From: Paraperibacillus marinus | GTDB taxonomy: Bacteria > Bacillota > Bacilli > Bacillales > DSM-1321 | NCBI RefSeq assembly: GCF_046237605.1 | Contig: NZ_CP143542.1 | Location: 1,054,001 to 1,118,000, forward strand | Direction: 5' to 3' | DNA: 64,000 nucleotides | Shown here: positions 25,290 through 33,906 of the stretch, piece by piece | How positions within the stretch are numbered: position 1 is the first letter of the stretch | How the letters are laid out: every line of letters starts with the position of its first letter | Notes under the pieces: model-generated | The model's input: only the letters and a program-made list of their open reading frames with translations | Told to the model about the DNA's origin: nothing | The model's database searches: none | Made by a program: the position numbers and the translations under genes

Positions 25290-25398
25290 GTTTTCCGGAC
25301 TTTCCTGCAGTCTGTCCAATATTTTTTTATGGCGGGGGTCTATTTTTTATCCGGGGCTCGTATAAATTGTAGTACAAACTGTCTTTGGAGGGATAAAA

Positions 25399-26451
25399 AT
25401 GTCCAGGAAAACAAAAACGGCAATTGCATATACGGTTCTTGCTTCTACTGTCATGCTCTCAGGCTGCGGGCTGTTCGGCGGGGAAGATAAGAAAATCGAC
25501 GAACCGCAGGATTTGACTTACTTGAAAGATGCTTCGGAATTAAAAGAAAAAGACAAGTCTAAAGAAGCTAAAGAAGCAAAGGCAGATATGAAGACGGAGC
25601 TGTATCTGTTCGATAAAAATGGTTATGTAGTTCCCCAGACCCTGGTTCTCCCTGCTTCCGAAGGTGTAGCCAAACAGGCCCTTGAATACCTGGTGGCTGA
25701 TGGACCTGTCCAGGAGCTGCTGCCCAACGGGTTCAGGGCAGTCCTCCCGGCCGATACCAAGATAGACCTGGATGTGAAGGATGGAGTGGCCACGGTCGAC
25801 TTTTCAAAGGAATTCAAGGAATATAAGGCAGCTGACGAAAACAGAATCCTTCAGTCCATCACATGGACACTGACGCAATTCGATTCTATCAAGAAGGTTT
25901 CCCTCAAGCTGAATGGCAAAGAGCTTACTGAAATGCCAGTCAACCACACCCCTGTCTCCAAATATCTTACCCGGTCTGCCGGCATCAATATCGATACCAC
26001 AGGTGTTACTGATATCTTCAATTCCAAGCCTGTTACAGTCTATTATCTGGGCGGAGAAAAAGAGGATTATTACTATGTACCTGTGACAAAACGCATTTCG
26101 GGAGCAAGCAGGGATGCGGTCACGGCTGCTGTCAATGAGCTGGTCAAAGGTCCTGCCTTCACATCCAAGCTCCTGACTGACTTTGACCCTGAAATCGCCC
26201 TGCTGGAAGCCCCGAAAGTTGAAGATGGAAAAGTCACTTTGAATTTCAATAAAGCGGTCCTGAGCAGCAAGAAGGATAATCAGGTCTCAAGCTACCTCCT
26301 TGATTCTCTCGTCCTTTCCTTGACCGAGCAGAAGGACATCAAAAGCGTGCAAATCATGGTAGATGGCAAGGAAAAGCTGACAACTGAGGGAGGAAAAGAA
26401 ATCACCGCCCCGGTAACAAGGCCGGAAAAAGTCAATACGGGCAGTTTTTAA
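25399..26451 (+). CDS. gerM: Spore germination lipoprotein GerM
   Basis: Lipoprotein needed for sporulation and germination in B. subtilis, likely on the forespore outer membrane side. 350 residues with a lipobox (VMLSGC, Cys23) after a hydrophobic signal. Two tandem GerM domains follow, about 70-190 (LYLFDKNGYVVPQ ... VDFSKEF) and 215-335 (VYYLGGEKEDYYYVP ... LNFNKAV). The start is set by TTTGGAGGG. A possible sigma-E-like -10 precedes it but matches only partly. Confidence 0.93.
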   Translation: MSRKTKTAIAYTVLASTVMLSGCGLFGGEDKKIDEPQDLTYLKDASELKEKDKSKEAKEAKADMKTELYLFDKNGYVVPQTLVLPASEGVAKQALEYLVADGPVQELLPNGFRAVLPADTKIDLDVKDGVATVDFSKEFKEYKAADENRILQSITWTLTQFDSIKKVSLKLNGKELTEMPVNHTPVSKYLTRSAGINIDTTGVTDIFNSKPVTVYYLGGEKEDYYYVPVTKRISGASRDAVTAAVNELVKGPAFTSKLLTDFDPEIALLEAPKVEDGKVTLNFNKAVLSSKKDNQVSSYLLDSLVLSLTEQKDIKSVQIMVDGKEKLTTEGGKEITAPVTRPEKVNTGSF

Positions 26452-26490
26452 AATGGTTTTTTTGATATACTAAATAGGGAAAGAAACCAG

Positions 26491-26523
26491 GAGGCGGGCA
26501 TGTTCCGCCTCTTCATTTTATTG
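26491..26523 (+). terminator. Hairpin/terminator between gerM and rph
   Basis: GAGGCGG (26491-26497) pairs with CCGCCTC (26505-26511), then TTCATTTTATT. An extended -10 TGATATACT at 26462-26470 lies upstream of it, so the hairpin could be an rph leader attenuator instead of a simple gerM terminator. Confidence 0.6.
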
Positions 26524-26560
26524 AACAGCATCTGCCATAAAACCAGGAGGTATCATCATT

Positions 26561-27304
26561 TTGAGAATAGATGGAAGGCGGAATAATGAATTACGCCCCG
26601 TACATATGGAATTGAATTATATCATCCACCCTGAAGGCTCCGTCCTGATCGAGGTGGGCGGGACTAAGGTAATCTGCTCTGCAACCGTGGAGGAGCGGGT
26701 CCCGCCATTCTTGCGGAACCAGGGAAAGGGCTGGATTAACGCTGAATATTCCATGCTTCCGCGGGCAACCGAACAGAGGACAATCAGAGAATCTTCAAAA
26801 GGGAAGGTCACCGGCCGGACCATGGAAATCCAGAGGCTGATCGGCAGGGCCCTGCGCGCCGTCGTCAAGCTCGAGGACCTCGGCGAGCGCACCATATGGA
26901 TAGACTGTGATGTCATCCAGGCGGATGGCGGAACAAGAACAGCTTCCATCACCGGTGCATTCACGGCCATGGCGATAGCCATCCACAAAGTCCAGCAGGA
27001 AAAAAAGCTTGCCAAATTCCCGGTCAAAGACTTCCTGGCCGCAACAAGTGCCGGCATTATCGGCGATGGAAATGTTGTGTTAGACTTGAATTATAAAGAA
27101 GACTCACAGGCTTCTGTCGATATGAATGTCATCATGACCGGAAGCGGAGAGTTTGTCGAATTACAGGGAACCGGTGAAGAGGCTACCTTCACATACAGCC
27201 AGCTGCAGGAAATCCTTTCTGTCTCAAGCGAAGGCATTCAGCAGCTTATCCAGATCCAGAAGGAAGCCCTCGGAGAAATCGCCGGTAAAATAGGTAAAGG
27301 GTGA
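26561..27304 (+). CDS. rph: Ribonuclease PH
   Basis: Phosphorolytic 3'-5' exonuclease that trims tRNA 3' ends. 247 residues from TTG 26561 behind AGGAGG. Conserved start RIDGRRNNELRPV, phosphate-binding arginines in SKGKVTGRTMEIQRLIGRALR near 83-105, and active-site acidic residues in WIDCDVIQADGGTRTA near 115-130. Followed after 7 bp by ysnA; rph-ysnA-ysnB form an operon. Confidence 0.96.
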   Translation: MRIDGRRNNELRPVHMELNYIIHPEGSVLIEVGGTKVICSATVEERVPPFLRNQGKGWINAEYSMLPRATEQRTIRESSKGKVTGRTMEIQRLIGRALRAVVKLEDLGERTIWIDCDVIQADGGTRTASITGAFTAMAIAIHKVQQEKKLAKFPVKDFLAATSAGIIGDGNVVLDLNYKEDSQASVDMNVIMTGSGEFVELQGTGEEATFTYSQLQEILSVSSEGIQQLIQIQKEALGEIAGKIGKG

Positions 27305-27311
27305 GGTTGTT

Positions 27312-27920
27312 TTGAAAACAGTTTTGATTGCAACGAAGAACAGGGGAAAAGCCAAGGAATTTGAAAGCCTGTTTGGCTCGAAAGGATATAAAGTCCTTAC
27401 ACTCCTCGATATACCGGATGCACCGGATGTAGAGGAAACAGGCTCAACATTTGAGGAGAACGCTATCATTAAGGCAGAAGCCATTGCCCGGGAGGCCGGC
27501 CATTTTGTGGTGGCCGATGACTCTGGCCTTGAAGTGGATGCGTTGGACGGCCGTCCCGGCGTCTATTCAGCCAGATATGCAGGGGAAGAAAAGAATGATC
27601 TGGCGAATCTTGAGAAAGTGCTGTACGAGCTTCGGGAGGTTCCGGATGAGGAGCGGAATGCCCGCTTCTGCTGCGCACTTGCCCTCGCATCCCCGAACCG
27701 GGAAACCATTACTGTCTTCGGTACATGTGAAGGGAAAATAACCCGGGAACCCAGGGGAGAGAACGGATTCGGGTATGATCCGATTTTCCTCGCTGATGAA
27801 TACGGAAAAACGATGGCCGAGCTCCAGGCTTCTGAGAAGAATAAATTCAGCCACAGAGCTCATGCCCTTAAAAAGCTCGAAACGGTCCTCGACGAGTTCC
27901 TGGCAGGTGAAAAGTCATGA
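27312..27920 (+). CDS. ysnA: dITP/XTP pyrophosphatase (RdgB/HAM1)
   Basis: Hydrolyses non-canonical dITP/XTP to the monophosphate and keeps them out of DNA. 202 residues from TTG 27312. Family motifs: IATKNRGKAKEFE at 6-18, ETGSTFEENAIIKAEA near 44-58, VADDSGLEVDAL near 67-78 with the acidic metal ligands, and GENGFGYDPIF near 149-159. Overlaps ysnB by 4 bp. Confidence 0.95.
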   Translation: MKTVLIATKNRGKAKEFESLFGSKGYKVLTLLDIPDAPDVEETGSTFEENAIIKAEAIAREAGHFVVADDSGLEVDALDGRPGVYSARYAGEEKNDLANLEKVLYELREVPDEERNARFCCALALASPNRETITVFGTCEGKITREPRGENGFGYDPIFLADEYGKTMAELQASEKNKFSHRAHALKKLETVLDEFLAGEKS

Positions 27921-28429
27921 TGAAGGCGCTCATTGTCAGTGACAGCCACGGCCTTTCAGACGAACTTCATATGCTGAAGGAAAGGCATTCAGACAGTGAC
28001 CTGCTCATCCACTGCGGCGATTCCGAGCTCGAACCCGGGGACGCAGCCGCGGCGGACTTCCTGATGGTGAAGGGGAACTGCGACTTCACTGAAGGCTATC
28101 CCAACAGCATCACGAAAGAAATTGGCGGCTTCAAATTCTTAATCACCCACGGCCATCTTTATAACGTAAAAATGACCGTGGACAGCCTGATCTATAAAGC
28201 AGAGGAAGAGGATGCCGGGATCATTTGCTTCGGCCACTCACACCTGGCCGGATCCGAAATGATCGAAGGCAGGCTCTATATTAACCCAGGCAGCATCCGC
28301 CTGCCGAAGGGCATCAAAGAAAAAACTTATGCCGTATTAGAAGCCGGCAGCACCACCGTGAAGGTACAATTCTACAACCTGGAAGGAAATCCACTGGAAT
28401 TCCTAACAAACACTTATCAATTCGAGTAA
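27917..28429 (+). CDS. ysnB: YfcE-type metallophosphoesterase
   Basis: 170-residue calcineurin-like phosphoesterase. Metal ligands visible in VSDSHG (about 7-12), HCGDSE near 32, KGNCD near 52, THGH near 76-79 and FGHSH near 99-103. Related proteins hydrolyse phosphodiesters with Mn; the natural substrate is unknown. Start overlaps the ysnA stop (ATGA). Confidence 0.92.
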   Translation: MMKALIVSDSHGLSDELHMLKERHSDSDLLIHCGDSELEPGDAAAADFLMVKGNCDFTEGYPNSITKEIGGFKFLITHGHLYNVKMTVDSLIYKAEEEDAGIICFGHSHLAGSEMIEGRLYINPGSIRLPKGIKEKTYAVLEAGSTTVKVQFYNLEGNPLEFLTNTYQFE

Positions 28430-28442
28430 AACTATGTATAAT

Positions 28443-28482
28443 AAACCAGGGAGACCGCCCGTAAAAATCTCCCCGGTTTTTT
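28443..28482 (+). terminator. Terminator after rph-ysnA-ysnB
   Basis: AAACCAGGGAGA pairs with TCTCCCCGGTTT with one mismatch, followed by TTTT. Confidence 0.75.
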
Positions 28483-28493
28483 ATTAAATACAG

Positions 28494-28522
28494 TTGACTT
28501 TTAAATGCTATGGCACTATAAT
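28494..28522 (+). promoter_or_regulatory. Sigma-A promoter of the tRNA-Arg array
   Basis: TTGACT (28494-28499), 17-bp spacer, TATAAT (28517-28522). Nothing but the tRNA-like array and the tRNA lies between it and the terminator at 29169. Confidence 0.85.
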
Positions 28523-28573
28523 AAAAAATGTCCTAAAGAAAAGGGAAGAAAAATTACCCATAATGCTTAAGAT

Positions 28574-29086
28574 GTCCCAGCAATGTGAATGGTGTGCTTA
28601 GGCAGGGACAAAGGTAATAAAAGTACCACCTATACTTTTATATGTCCCAGTAGCTCAGCTGGATAGAGCACGACCGAGTAAGCAGCGGAGGGACGCATCA
28701 GCGCACATGCCGAGCCGCAACTTGAATAGCTTTCTGAGGCAGGGGCGACGGTAACACATGCAAGACATATAGCACCACCTATACTTTTATGTCCCAGTAG
28801 CTCAGCTGGATAGAGCACGTCCGAGTAAGCAGCGGAGGGACGCATCAGCGCACATGCCGAGCCGCAACTTGAATAGCTTTCTGAGGCAGGGGCGACGGTA
28901 ACACATGCAAGACTTATAGCACCACCTATACTTTTATGTCCCAGTAGCTCAGCTGGATAGAGCACGACCGAGTAAGCTACGGAGGGGACGCATCAGCGCA
29001 CATGCCGAGCCGCAACTTGCACAGCTTTCTGAGGCAGGGGCGACGGTAATACACGTTAGACTTATAGCACTACCTATACTTTATAT
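28574..29086 (+). repeat. Tandem array of truncated tRNA-Arg-like units
   Basis: Three near-identical units begin at 28644, 28791 and 28938 (period 147, then 149 to the intact tRNA at 29087). Each opens with the first 27 nt of the tRNA-Arg (acceptor 5' strand and whole D arm), then diverges, has a small CCG...CGG stem, and closes with GGGAC at 28690, 28837 and 28985, which can pair with the initial GTCCC to make a 51-52 nt tRNA-like fold. About 95 nt of conserved spacer follow, ending in CCTATACTTT just before the next GTCCCAG. A shorter, degenerate unit starts at 28574. The units lack anticodon and T arms. Minus-strand frames across the array are products of the repetition. Confidence 0.88.
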
Positions 29087-29160
<74 letters not shown>

Positions 29161-29168
29161 TCATCTGA

Positions 29169-29206
29169 AAACGCCTATTATCTACTTTAGATAATAGGCG
29201 TTTTTA
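29169..29206 (+). terminator. Terminator after tRNA-Arg
   Basis: ACGCCTATTATCT pairs with AGATAATAGGCGT, then five Ts; starts within 10 bp of the tRNA 3' end. Confidence 0.88.
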
Positions 29207-29267
29207 TTGTTTCTGAAAATCTCAAATATGTTTATTTACTTTGGATTCCTAGAGAAAGGATTGGATA

Positions 29268-29731
29268 ATGGCCATAACGATCTATCCTGCTCTCATAATC
29301 ATTCTTAGAACCTCGGCCAAGTGTACGTTATCAAAATGAATATGTTTGACTTAGTGGTGACTGTAGCGCTTGGTTCTACTATGGATACCATATTATTGTT
29401 TTCGCCAGTTACATTCCTTGAATTACAGCCATCCTCATACTTGTATTCATGCAAATATGCCGCAGCCTGGCTGCAGGTCAGGTCCAGGAGATTTGCAAAG
29501 GTTATAAATGGAGAGCCTCAGCTGCTTTTTTACAGCGGCCATTATTTAGAAGGTGCCTTGAAAGTCGAAAGGGTAAAAATGGAAGAAATGAGGCAGGCTG
29601 TGTGAAACAGCGGATGTACATCAACGGAAGGAATCGAGGCAGTCGTTCTTGAAAAGGATGGTTCACTATCTTTTATGAAAAAAGTGAATAAGACAGCGAT
29701 AGAAGATGTTGTGGGTATGGATCAGTTTTAA
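29268..29731 (+). pseudogene. Decayed DUF421 (YetF-type) membrane protein gene
   Basis: Reading through frameshifts recovers a DUF421 protein: IYPALIIILRTSAKCTLSK, then MNMFDLVVTVALGSTM in another frame, ITAILILVFMQ in a third, AAAWLQVRSRRF, INGEPQLLFYSGHYLEGAL, and after an in-frame TGA (29603) NSGCTSTEGIEAVVLEKDG. At least three frameshifts and one nonsense codon (probably CGA to TGA) are needed, and the usual length of over 200 residues is not reached. YetF-like proteins are sporulation/membrane proteins of unclear function. This copy is not functional. Confidence 0.82.
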
Positions 29732-29824
29732 CAGATTGATCCCTTAAGCAATTTATAGGAAGATCTCCACGAGTACAAGCTGGTATGATACCAGCCTTAT
29801 TTTTTTGCCCTGGAAATATAGTTT

Positions 29825-29959
29825 GGCGAGTAAATTTATTAAAACGGCGAGTAAATGAGCCGCTTCGGCGAGTAAAATTAAAAAACGGAGAGTAAATGTT
29901 GAGTTTTGGCGAGTAAAATATAAAAAACGGCTAGTAAATATTAGAAAACAGCGGGTAAG
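29825..29959. repeat. Seven 10-bp motifs at a 21-bp period
   Basis: GGCGAGTAAA occurs at 29825, 29846, 29867 and 29908, with variants GGAGAGTAAA (29887), GGCTAGTAAA (29929) and AGCGGGTAAG (29950). Start-to-start distances are 21, 21, 20, 21, 21 and 21 bp; the spacers are AT-rich and not conserved, except that several end in AAAAC. Too short for CRISPR repeats and without an open frame. The 21-bp step equals two DNA turns. It lies in a 475-bp gap before the MFS gene. Confidence 0.85.
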
Positions 29960-30206
29960 GGTGTGGATAGAAGAGATTATTAAGTCAATTAGAGTTAAGT
30001 TGATTATAAATCGGTGTGTGTTGACGGGACGGTATTATTTTTTTGTAAAAAAGAACCTAAAAATATAAAGAATAACTATATTTGAGAATCAGCCCCTTAA
30101 TTATTTATTATTATTACAAAAAAGGTATTTACTGGTAATGTTTTGTCATTTAAAATAATTTTAATGGTAAAAATAATTTGAATGATTCTCGATTTGGAGG
30201 TTAATT
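29960..30206. other. AT-rich intergenic region before the MFS gene
   Basis: No gene, hairpin or convincing promoter is seen, only AT-rich sequence and the MFS ribosome site (TTTGGAGG, about 30195). Confidence 0.5.
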
Positions 30207-31454
30207 ATGCTGACACTGTTCAAAAATCGCTCCTATTTAAAGCTTTGGCTGTCCCAGGTTGTATCCGAGCTGGGAGATGGGATGACATCGCTTCTGGTTT
30301 TGTATCTTGCTTCAAAACTCTCGGATCATCCTCTGGTATACAGCATCATCCTGATGGCAAGGCTGCTGCCGAGTCTTTTGTTCGGAACATTTGTAGGACC
30401 TATCGTTGATAAATATTCTAAGAAAAGCATTTTGGTTCTGGCTGATGTATACAGATTTTTAATTATTCTCTGCATGATTTTCTCGCAGTCTTCTATTGTT
30501 CTGCTCGTCTTATTGACTTTCCTGCTGGGAATCGGAACCGTCTTTTTTGAACCTGCCAGATCGGCAAGCATTCCCCGGATTATCCGTGAGGACCAGATTC
30601 CAGGGGCAGTCAGCCTTTCACAGTCGACTATGATGGCGGTATCGATCATCGCCCCTTCAATTGGAGGAGTCCTGCTTTTCACCCAGCACTACACACTCAT
30701 GCTTCTTTTAGATTCGGCAACCTACATTATTTCTGCAGGAATATTACTGTTTATCACCATACCCCATGACACTGCCTCAACGGATACACAGCAGCAGCTT
30801 TCCTACCTACAATCTTTGAAGACCGGCATGAACTCCATTTCTTCCAGTCTTGTCTTAAAAAGCCTTTTTATATTCCTGATTGCGGCTATCTTTCTATTCA
30901 GTTTACTAAACACAAATATCTTTCCGGTTTTATTGGATGAGTTCAAAGTGGGGGAACTGCATTTTGGCACGCTGCAGACTGTATTAGGTTTGACAGCAGT
31001 CGCAGGATCTCTGTGTGTGCCCGCCATCATGCGGCGCATTAGTGCAAGGAAGCTGATGATTTCGACTTTCCTTATTCTTGGCATCATGTGCCTTCTTCTG
31101 GGACCTGTTTATCATCTGAAACTGGAAGCTGGTTTATTCCCTTTATACATATGGGCTGGCATAATCGGTTTCACCAATACATTCATAAACATTCCGGTTA
31201 ACAGCCTGCTGCTGCAATCAGTTCCGGCCGACGTGCTCGGCAGGGTCAGCGGCATATTGATGACGGTCATGGCATTATTCAATCTGGCCGGCTTGTATCT
31301 CGGAGGGGCGGCAGCGGGGCTCATCGGACCAATTGAGGCCATTGGAGGAGCAGGAACCTTGTTTTTGGTATTCGGTATATTCTTTCCCATTACGAAGTAT
31401 TACAAATCGCTCACTCATTCGGGTAAGGAGGAAAGCAAGCAAGCAGCCGTTTAA
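30207..31454 (+). CDS. MFS exporter (MFS_3, macrolide-efflux-like)
   Basis: 415-residue 12-helix major facilitator, beginning MLTLFKNRSYLKLWLSQVVSELGDG, a start typical of drug- and siderophore-exporting MFS_3 proteins. The conserved loop after helix 2 is GPIVDKYSKKSI near 74-85. ATG 30207 behind TTTGGAGG. It converges on a winged-helix regulator, a common pairing, and that gene may control it. Substrate unknown. Confidence 0.85.
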   Translation: MLTLFKNRSYLKLWLSQVVSELGDGMTSLLVLYLASKLSDHPLVYSIILMARLLPSLLFGTFVGPIVDKYSKKSILVLADVYRFLIILCMIFSQSSIVLLVLLTFLLGIGTVFFEPARSASIPRIIREDQIPGAVSLSQSTMMAVSIIAPSIGGVLLFTQHYTLMLLLDSATYIISAGILLFITIPHDTASTDTQQQLSYLQSLKTGMNSISSSLVLKSLFIFLIAAIFLFSLLNTNIFPVLLDEFKVGELHFGTLQTVLGLTAVAGSLCVPAIMRRISARKLMISTFLILGIMCLLLGPVYHLKLEAGLFPLYIWAGIIGFTNTFINIPVNSLLLQSVPADVLGRVSGILMTVMALFNLAGLYLGGAAAGLIGPIEAIGGAGTLFLVFGIFFPITKYYKSLTHSGKEESKQAAV

Positions 31455-31455
31455 A

Positions 31456-31492
31456 GCACATCAGCGCTTTTCCTGATGTGCCGGCTATTTTT
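31456..31492. terminator. Bidirectional terminator between MFS gene and regulator
   Basis: GCACATCAG (31456-31464) pairs with CTGATGTGC (31473-31481), T run to 31492. It overlaps the last codons of the opposite gene. Confidence 0.75.
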
Positions 31493-32042
31493 GATTCTTT
31501 TTAAGCGGCTCACTATTATAGGCAAGAAGTGCGAAGATATATTCCTTGGTATCATGAGCGGGTTTTTGGTCTCTGCTCTTTATCAATCGTGTGATTTCTC
31601 GATGAACCTGATGCCATTCGTCCATAGTTAAATTCACTTCAACCTCAGAAAAAACAGCATTTGACTCAGTCAGCCCATCCGGATTTTCAAGGTCGCTCTT
31701 CAAGGCATCAATTCCTTGATTAAAAGATATTAAGATATGATTGATCAAAAAGTCTTTATTCTCGACAGCAAAGTCCCCTTCAAATGAAAAGCGGAAGTCC
31801 TTGCTGTATAGGTGTGCGGAAGAATAATATTTCTCCATGAAATTATTGACCATTTTTTCTTCTGTTATTTTAAGCAAATCTAATTCCAGCAGTTTATTTA
31901 TATGATAATAAAGCCTGGTCGGTTTTTCGTTGAGTTCGGCTGCCGCTTCTTTTACCGTTTTAGGGGAGTACTTGAAGCTTTTGATGATTCTGTCCACTTT
32001 TGGGTCAAACAGCAGCTTGGCAGCTTCTAATTTTTTGCTCAT
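31485..32042 (-). CDS. Winged-helix (ArsR-like HTH) regulator
   Basis: 185-residue regulator with an N-terminal helix-turn-helix: LFDPKVDRIIKSFKYSPKTVKEAAAELN is too long to quote as one motif but reads as helices 1-2, followed by the recognition helix EKPTRLYYHINKLLELDLL (about 42-60). The C-terminal ~110 residues are mixed and unassigned, probably ligand binding or dimerisation. ATG behind AGGTG. Converges with the MFS gene and is divergent from the exported protein gene, so either could be a target. Confidence 0.75.
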   Translation of the reverse strand: MSKKLEAAKLLFDPKVDRIIKSFKYSPKTVKEAAAELNEKPTRLYYHINKLLELDLLKITEEKMVNNFMEKYYSSAHLYSKDFRFSFEGDFAVENKDFLINHILISFNQGIDALKSDLENPDGLTESNAVFSEVEVNLTMDEWHQVHREITRLIKSRDQKPAHDTKEYIFALLAYNSEPLKKNQK

Positions 32043-32203
32043 TTGTTTTCACCTCAATGTAAATATATCAGAATTTCCATTTAATTTATATTGCCGGGCA
32101 GCTGGATGTTCCCCATTGAAAAATAGACCAAAAGATTCATAGACGTACGGAGTATTCCTGACTATGATTATGGGGAATATCGTCACATCATAGGAGGTTC
32201 GGC

Positions 32204-33055
32204 TTGAAAAAACGACAAAAATTGTATTCTGGAATTTTGGCGGCAATGGTCAGCCTGGCAGGAGTTTATGGCGGAGGTTTCGTGAAGCCTAAGGAGGTCC
32301 GCGCTGCAGATCCGGTGCATACCTTGACCTTCGGCAATAAGATTCAGCTGAAGACTTTATTTTATCCTTACCGGGACACCGGGGCTGTCTCGAGTGCTTC
32401 GGCCCGGGGTCTTCAGGGGATCACGCTGGATGGATCCTCAAATATATATCTTACTTATAGCACAGGCGACAAGACACGCTATGGCTATATCTATAAATAC
32501 AGCAGTTCAAAGAAGCTGCTGAAGGTGAGCAAGCTGCTGACGATCGGCCATGGCCAGGCGGTTTCTTATAAGAACGGCTATTTATATCAGCTCGCAGATA
32601 TAAAGGGGCAGACGAATTATTATCTGTACAAAATCAATCCGGACACCCTGACAGTAGTGAGGAAGTGGAAAGTTCCTTCAACTATCCATCCCAATGTGAT
32701 TGCAATGAAGGACAGCAGTACGGCGATCGCAGTGTCGAAATCAGGAGATGGGTATGATATCAATAAAATCCATCTTGGCTCAGGTCCTGACGCCACAAGG
32801 GACTGGCGAGAAAAAGTGCATATCAAGGGAATGATCGGCAAGACAGTCAATAAAGAAATCCAGGGGTTCGCCATGGGCAATGGCCTTTACTATCTCCTCT
32901 CAAACGGAGAATATGCTGCCTTTAAACCTGACGGGACTTCACTTAAGCGTGTGTCCCTAAATACATCTAGGGAGCCGGAGGGCATTGCTGTTAACAGCCA
33001 GGGCAAGATCCTGATCAGTTTCAATAAGGTGAATGAAGTGTTCCAGCAGAAATAA
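32204..33055 (+). CDS. Exported protein of unknown function, beta-propeller-like
   Basis: 283 residues from TTG 32204 behind AGGAGG. A signal peptide is visible: KKRQK, a hydrophobic core (LYSGILAAMVSLAGVYGGG) and an AxA-type cleavage site in EVRAADP near 33-36. The mature part has repeated blade-like strands (GITLDGSSNIYLTY, YKNGYLYQLAD, NGLYYLLSNGEYAAF, GIAVNSQGKILISF) as in extracellular propeller proteins. No catalytic motif is recognised and no name is offered. Its own terminator follows. Confidence 0.75.
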   Translation: MKKRQKLYSGILAAMVSLAGVYGGGFVKPKEVRAADPVHTLTFGNKIQLKTLFYPYRDTGAVSSASARGLQGITLDGSSNIYLTYSTGDKTRYGYIYKYSSSKKLLKVSKLLTIGHGQAVSYKNGYLYQLADIKGQTNYYLYKINPDTLTVVRKWKVPSTIHPNVIAMKDSSTAIAVSKSGDGYDINKIHLGSGPDATRDWREKVHIKGMIGKTVNKEIQGFAMGNGLYYLLSNGEYAAFKPDGTSLKRVSLNTSREPEGIAVNSQGKILISFNKVNEVFQQK

Positions 33056-33063
33056 TCGTAATC

Positions 33064-33101
33064 AGAACAGCGAGTCCGGCGGGATTGGCTGTTCTTTTTT
33101 T
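33064..33101 (+). terminator. Terminator after the exported protein gene
   Basis: AGAACAGC (33064-33071) pairs with GCTGTTCT (33088-33095), then seven Ts. Confidence 0.8.
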
Positions 33102-33481
33102 AGGATTCAACGTCCCGTACCGGTTTTTACAGAAATATGGACCAAAGGAAAATGAGAATCTTTCTTTCTGCTTTTTCAGTCGGGGGTATTAATTGACTAG
33201 AAAAGCTTTTCTGCCCAGGACCCTGTCAGAAGCCCGCTTAAAAACCACGCATTTTAAAGCGTTAAAGCATGTGAGCGATAGGTTGAAGAGTCTTTTTCAA
33301 AAGTATTCTAATAAAATTTTTGCAAAGAAAATCTTCCACTTTATGCATGTTTTTGACAATAAAATCATTATTCTATGCAAAAAAAATTTTTATAAATTTA
33401 TAAATCCTTTTATATCAGTCATGTAAGCGGATACAAACAGTTTAATTAATCTAAATAGTCTAAATATTTTAATAAAAAGGA
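33102..33481. other. AT-rich region before the ilv promoter
   Basis: Very AT-rich. A 77-codon frame at 33193-33426 has no plausible ribosome site or recognisable sequence and is not called. Nothing else is supported. Confidence 0.5.
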
Positions 33482-33510
33482 TTGACTCCCTCTTGCATAG
33501 GGCGTAATAT
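33482..33510 (+). promoter_or_regulatory. Sigma-A promoter of the ilv-leu operon
   Basis: TTGACT (33482-33487), 17-bp spacer, TAATAT (33505-33510). It starts the T-box leader about 400 bp before ilvB. Confidence 0.8.
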
Positions 33511-33516
33511 AGTCCA

Positions 33517-33884
33517 CAAATATAACTTGGTCCTGGCGGAACAGCCGGGCCGGCCATGAAACGGCCATATGAAAAAGCAATGAAGGGGATAAGTAGTCTA
33601 TAAGACAAGGCAGGCACAGAGAACCGGGTCAGCTGGAAACCGGTACTGCCCTTAGGATGAACTCACCCCTGAGTGCCAGCTTAAACAGGATTTTCCTTAG
33701 TAAGGCTGGCCGGGTGATGCACACCCGTTATCAAAACGGGGAAGCCTCGAAGGCTCCCCATGAGCTGCGCGCGGATCCCGCGCGAACCAGGGTGGTACCG
33801 TGGATAAGGTCTTAATGCCTTTTCACCCCTATATCTTCTGCTTTCACGCAGAGAGTATAGGGGTGAAAAGGCTTTTTATTTTTT
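33517..33884 (+). ncRNA. Leucine-type T-box leader
   Basis: The T-box sequence AACCAGGGTGGTACCGTGG is at 33785-33803. Stem I begins near 33580 (AAGTAGTCTATAAGAC), and the specifier-loop region GATGAACTCACC carries CTC (33662-33664), a leucine codon, as expected for ilv-leu leaders. The terminator stem GCCTTTTCACCCCTATA (33817-33833) pairs with its complement ending at 33872, followed by a T-rich tail. Uncharged tRNA-Leu would pair with the CTC and the T-box bulge and allow read-through. Confidence 0.93.
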
Positions 33885-33906
33885 AAAACAGTAAGGAGGA
33901 AGAGAA

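Noticed and set aside
28630..28965. 111-codon repetitive open frame on the minus strand across the tRNA-like array
   Set aside because: It is antisense to the tRNA-Arg units and its amino-acid repeats only mirror the DNA repeats; no ribosome site or known protein.
28644..29086. The array as a CRISPR or as complete tRNA genes
   Set aside because: Units are 147 bp and nearly identical throughout, without unique spacers, and they lack anticodon and T arms.
29825..29959. CRISPR array
   Set aside because: Only a 10-bp repeat with 10-11 bp spacers, and no cas gene nearby.
33193..33426. 77-codon frame before the ilv promoter
   Set aside because: AT-rich, no good ribosome site, no recognisable motif; likely chance.
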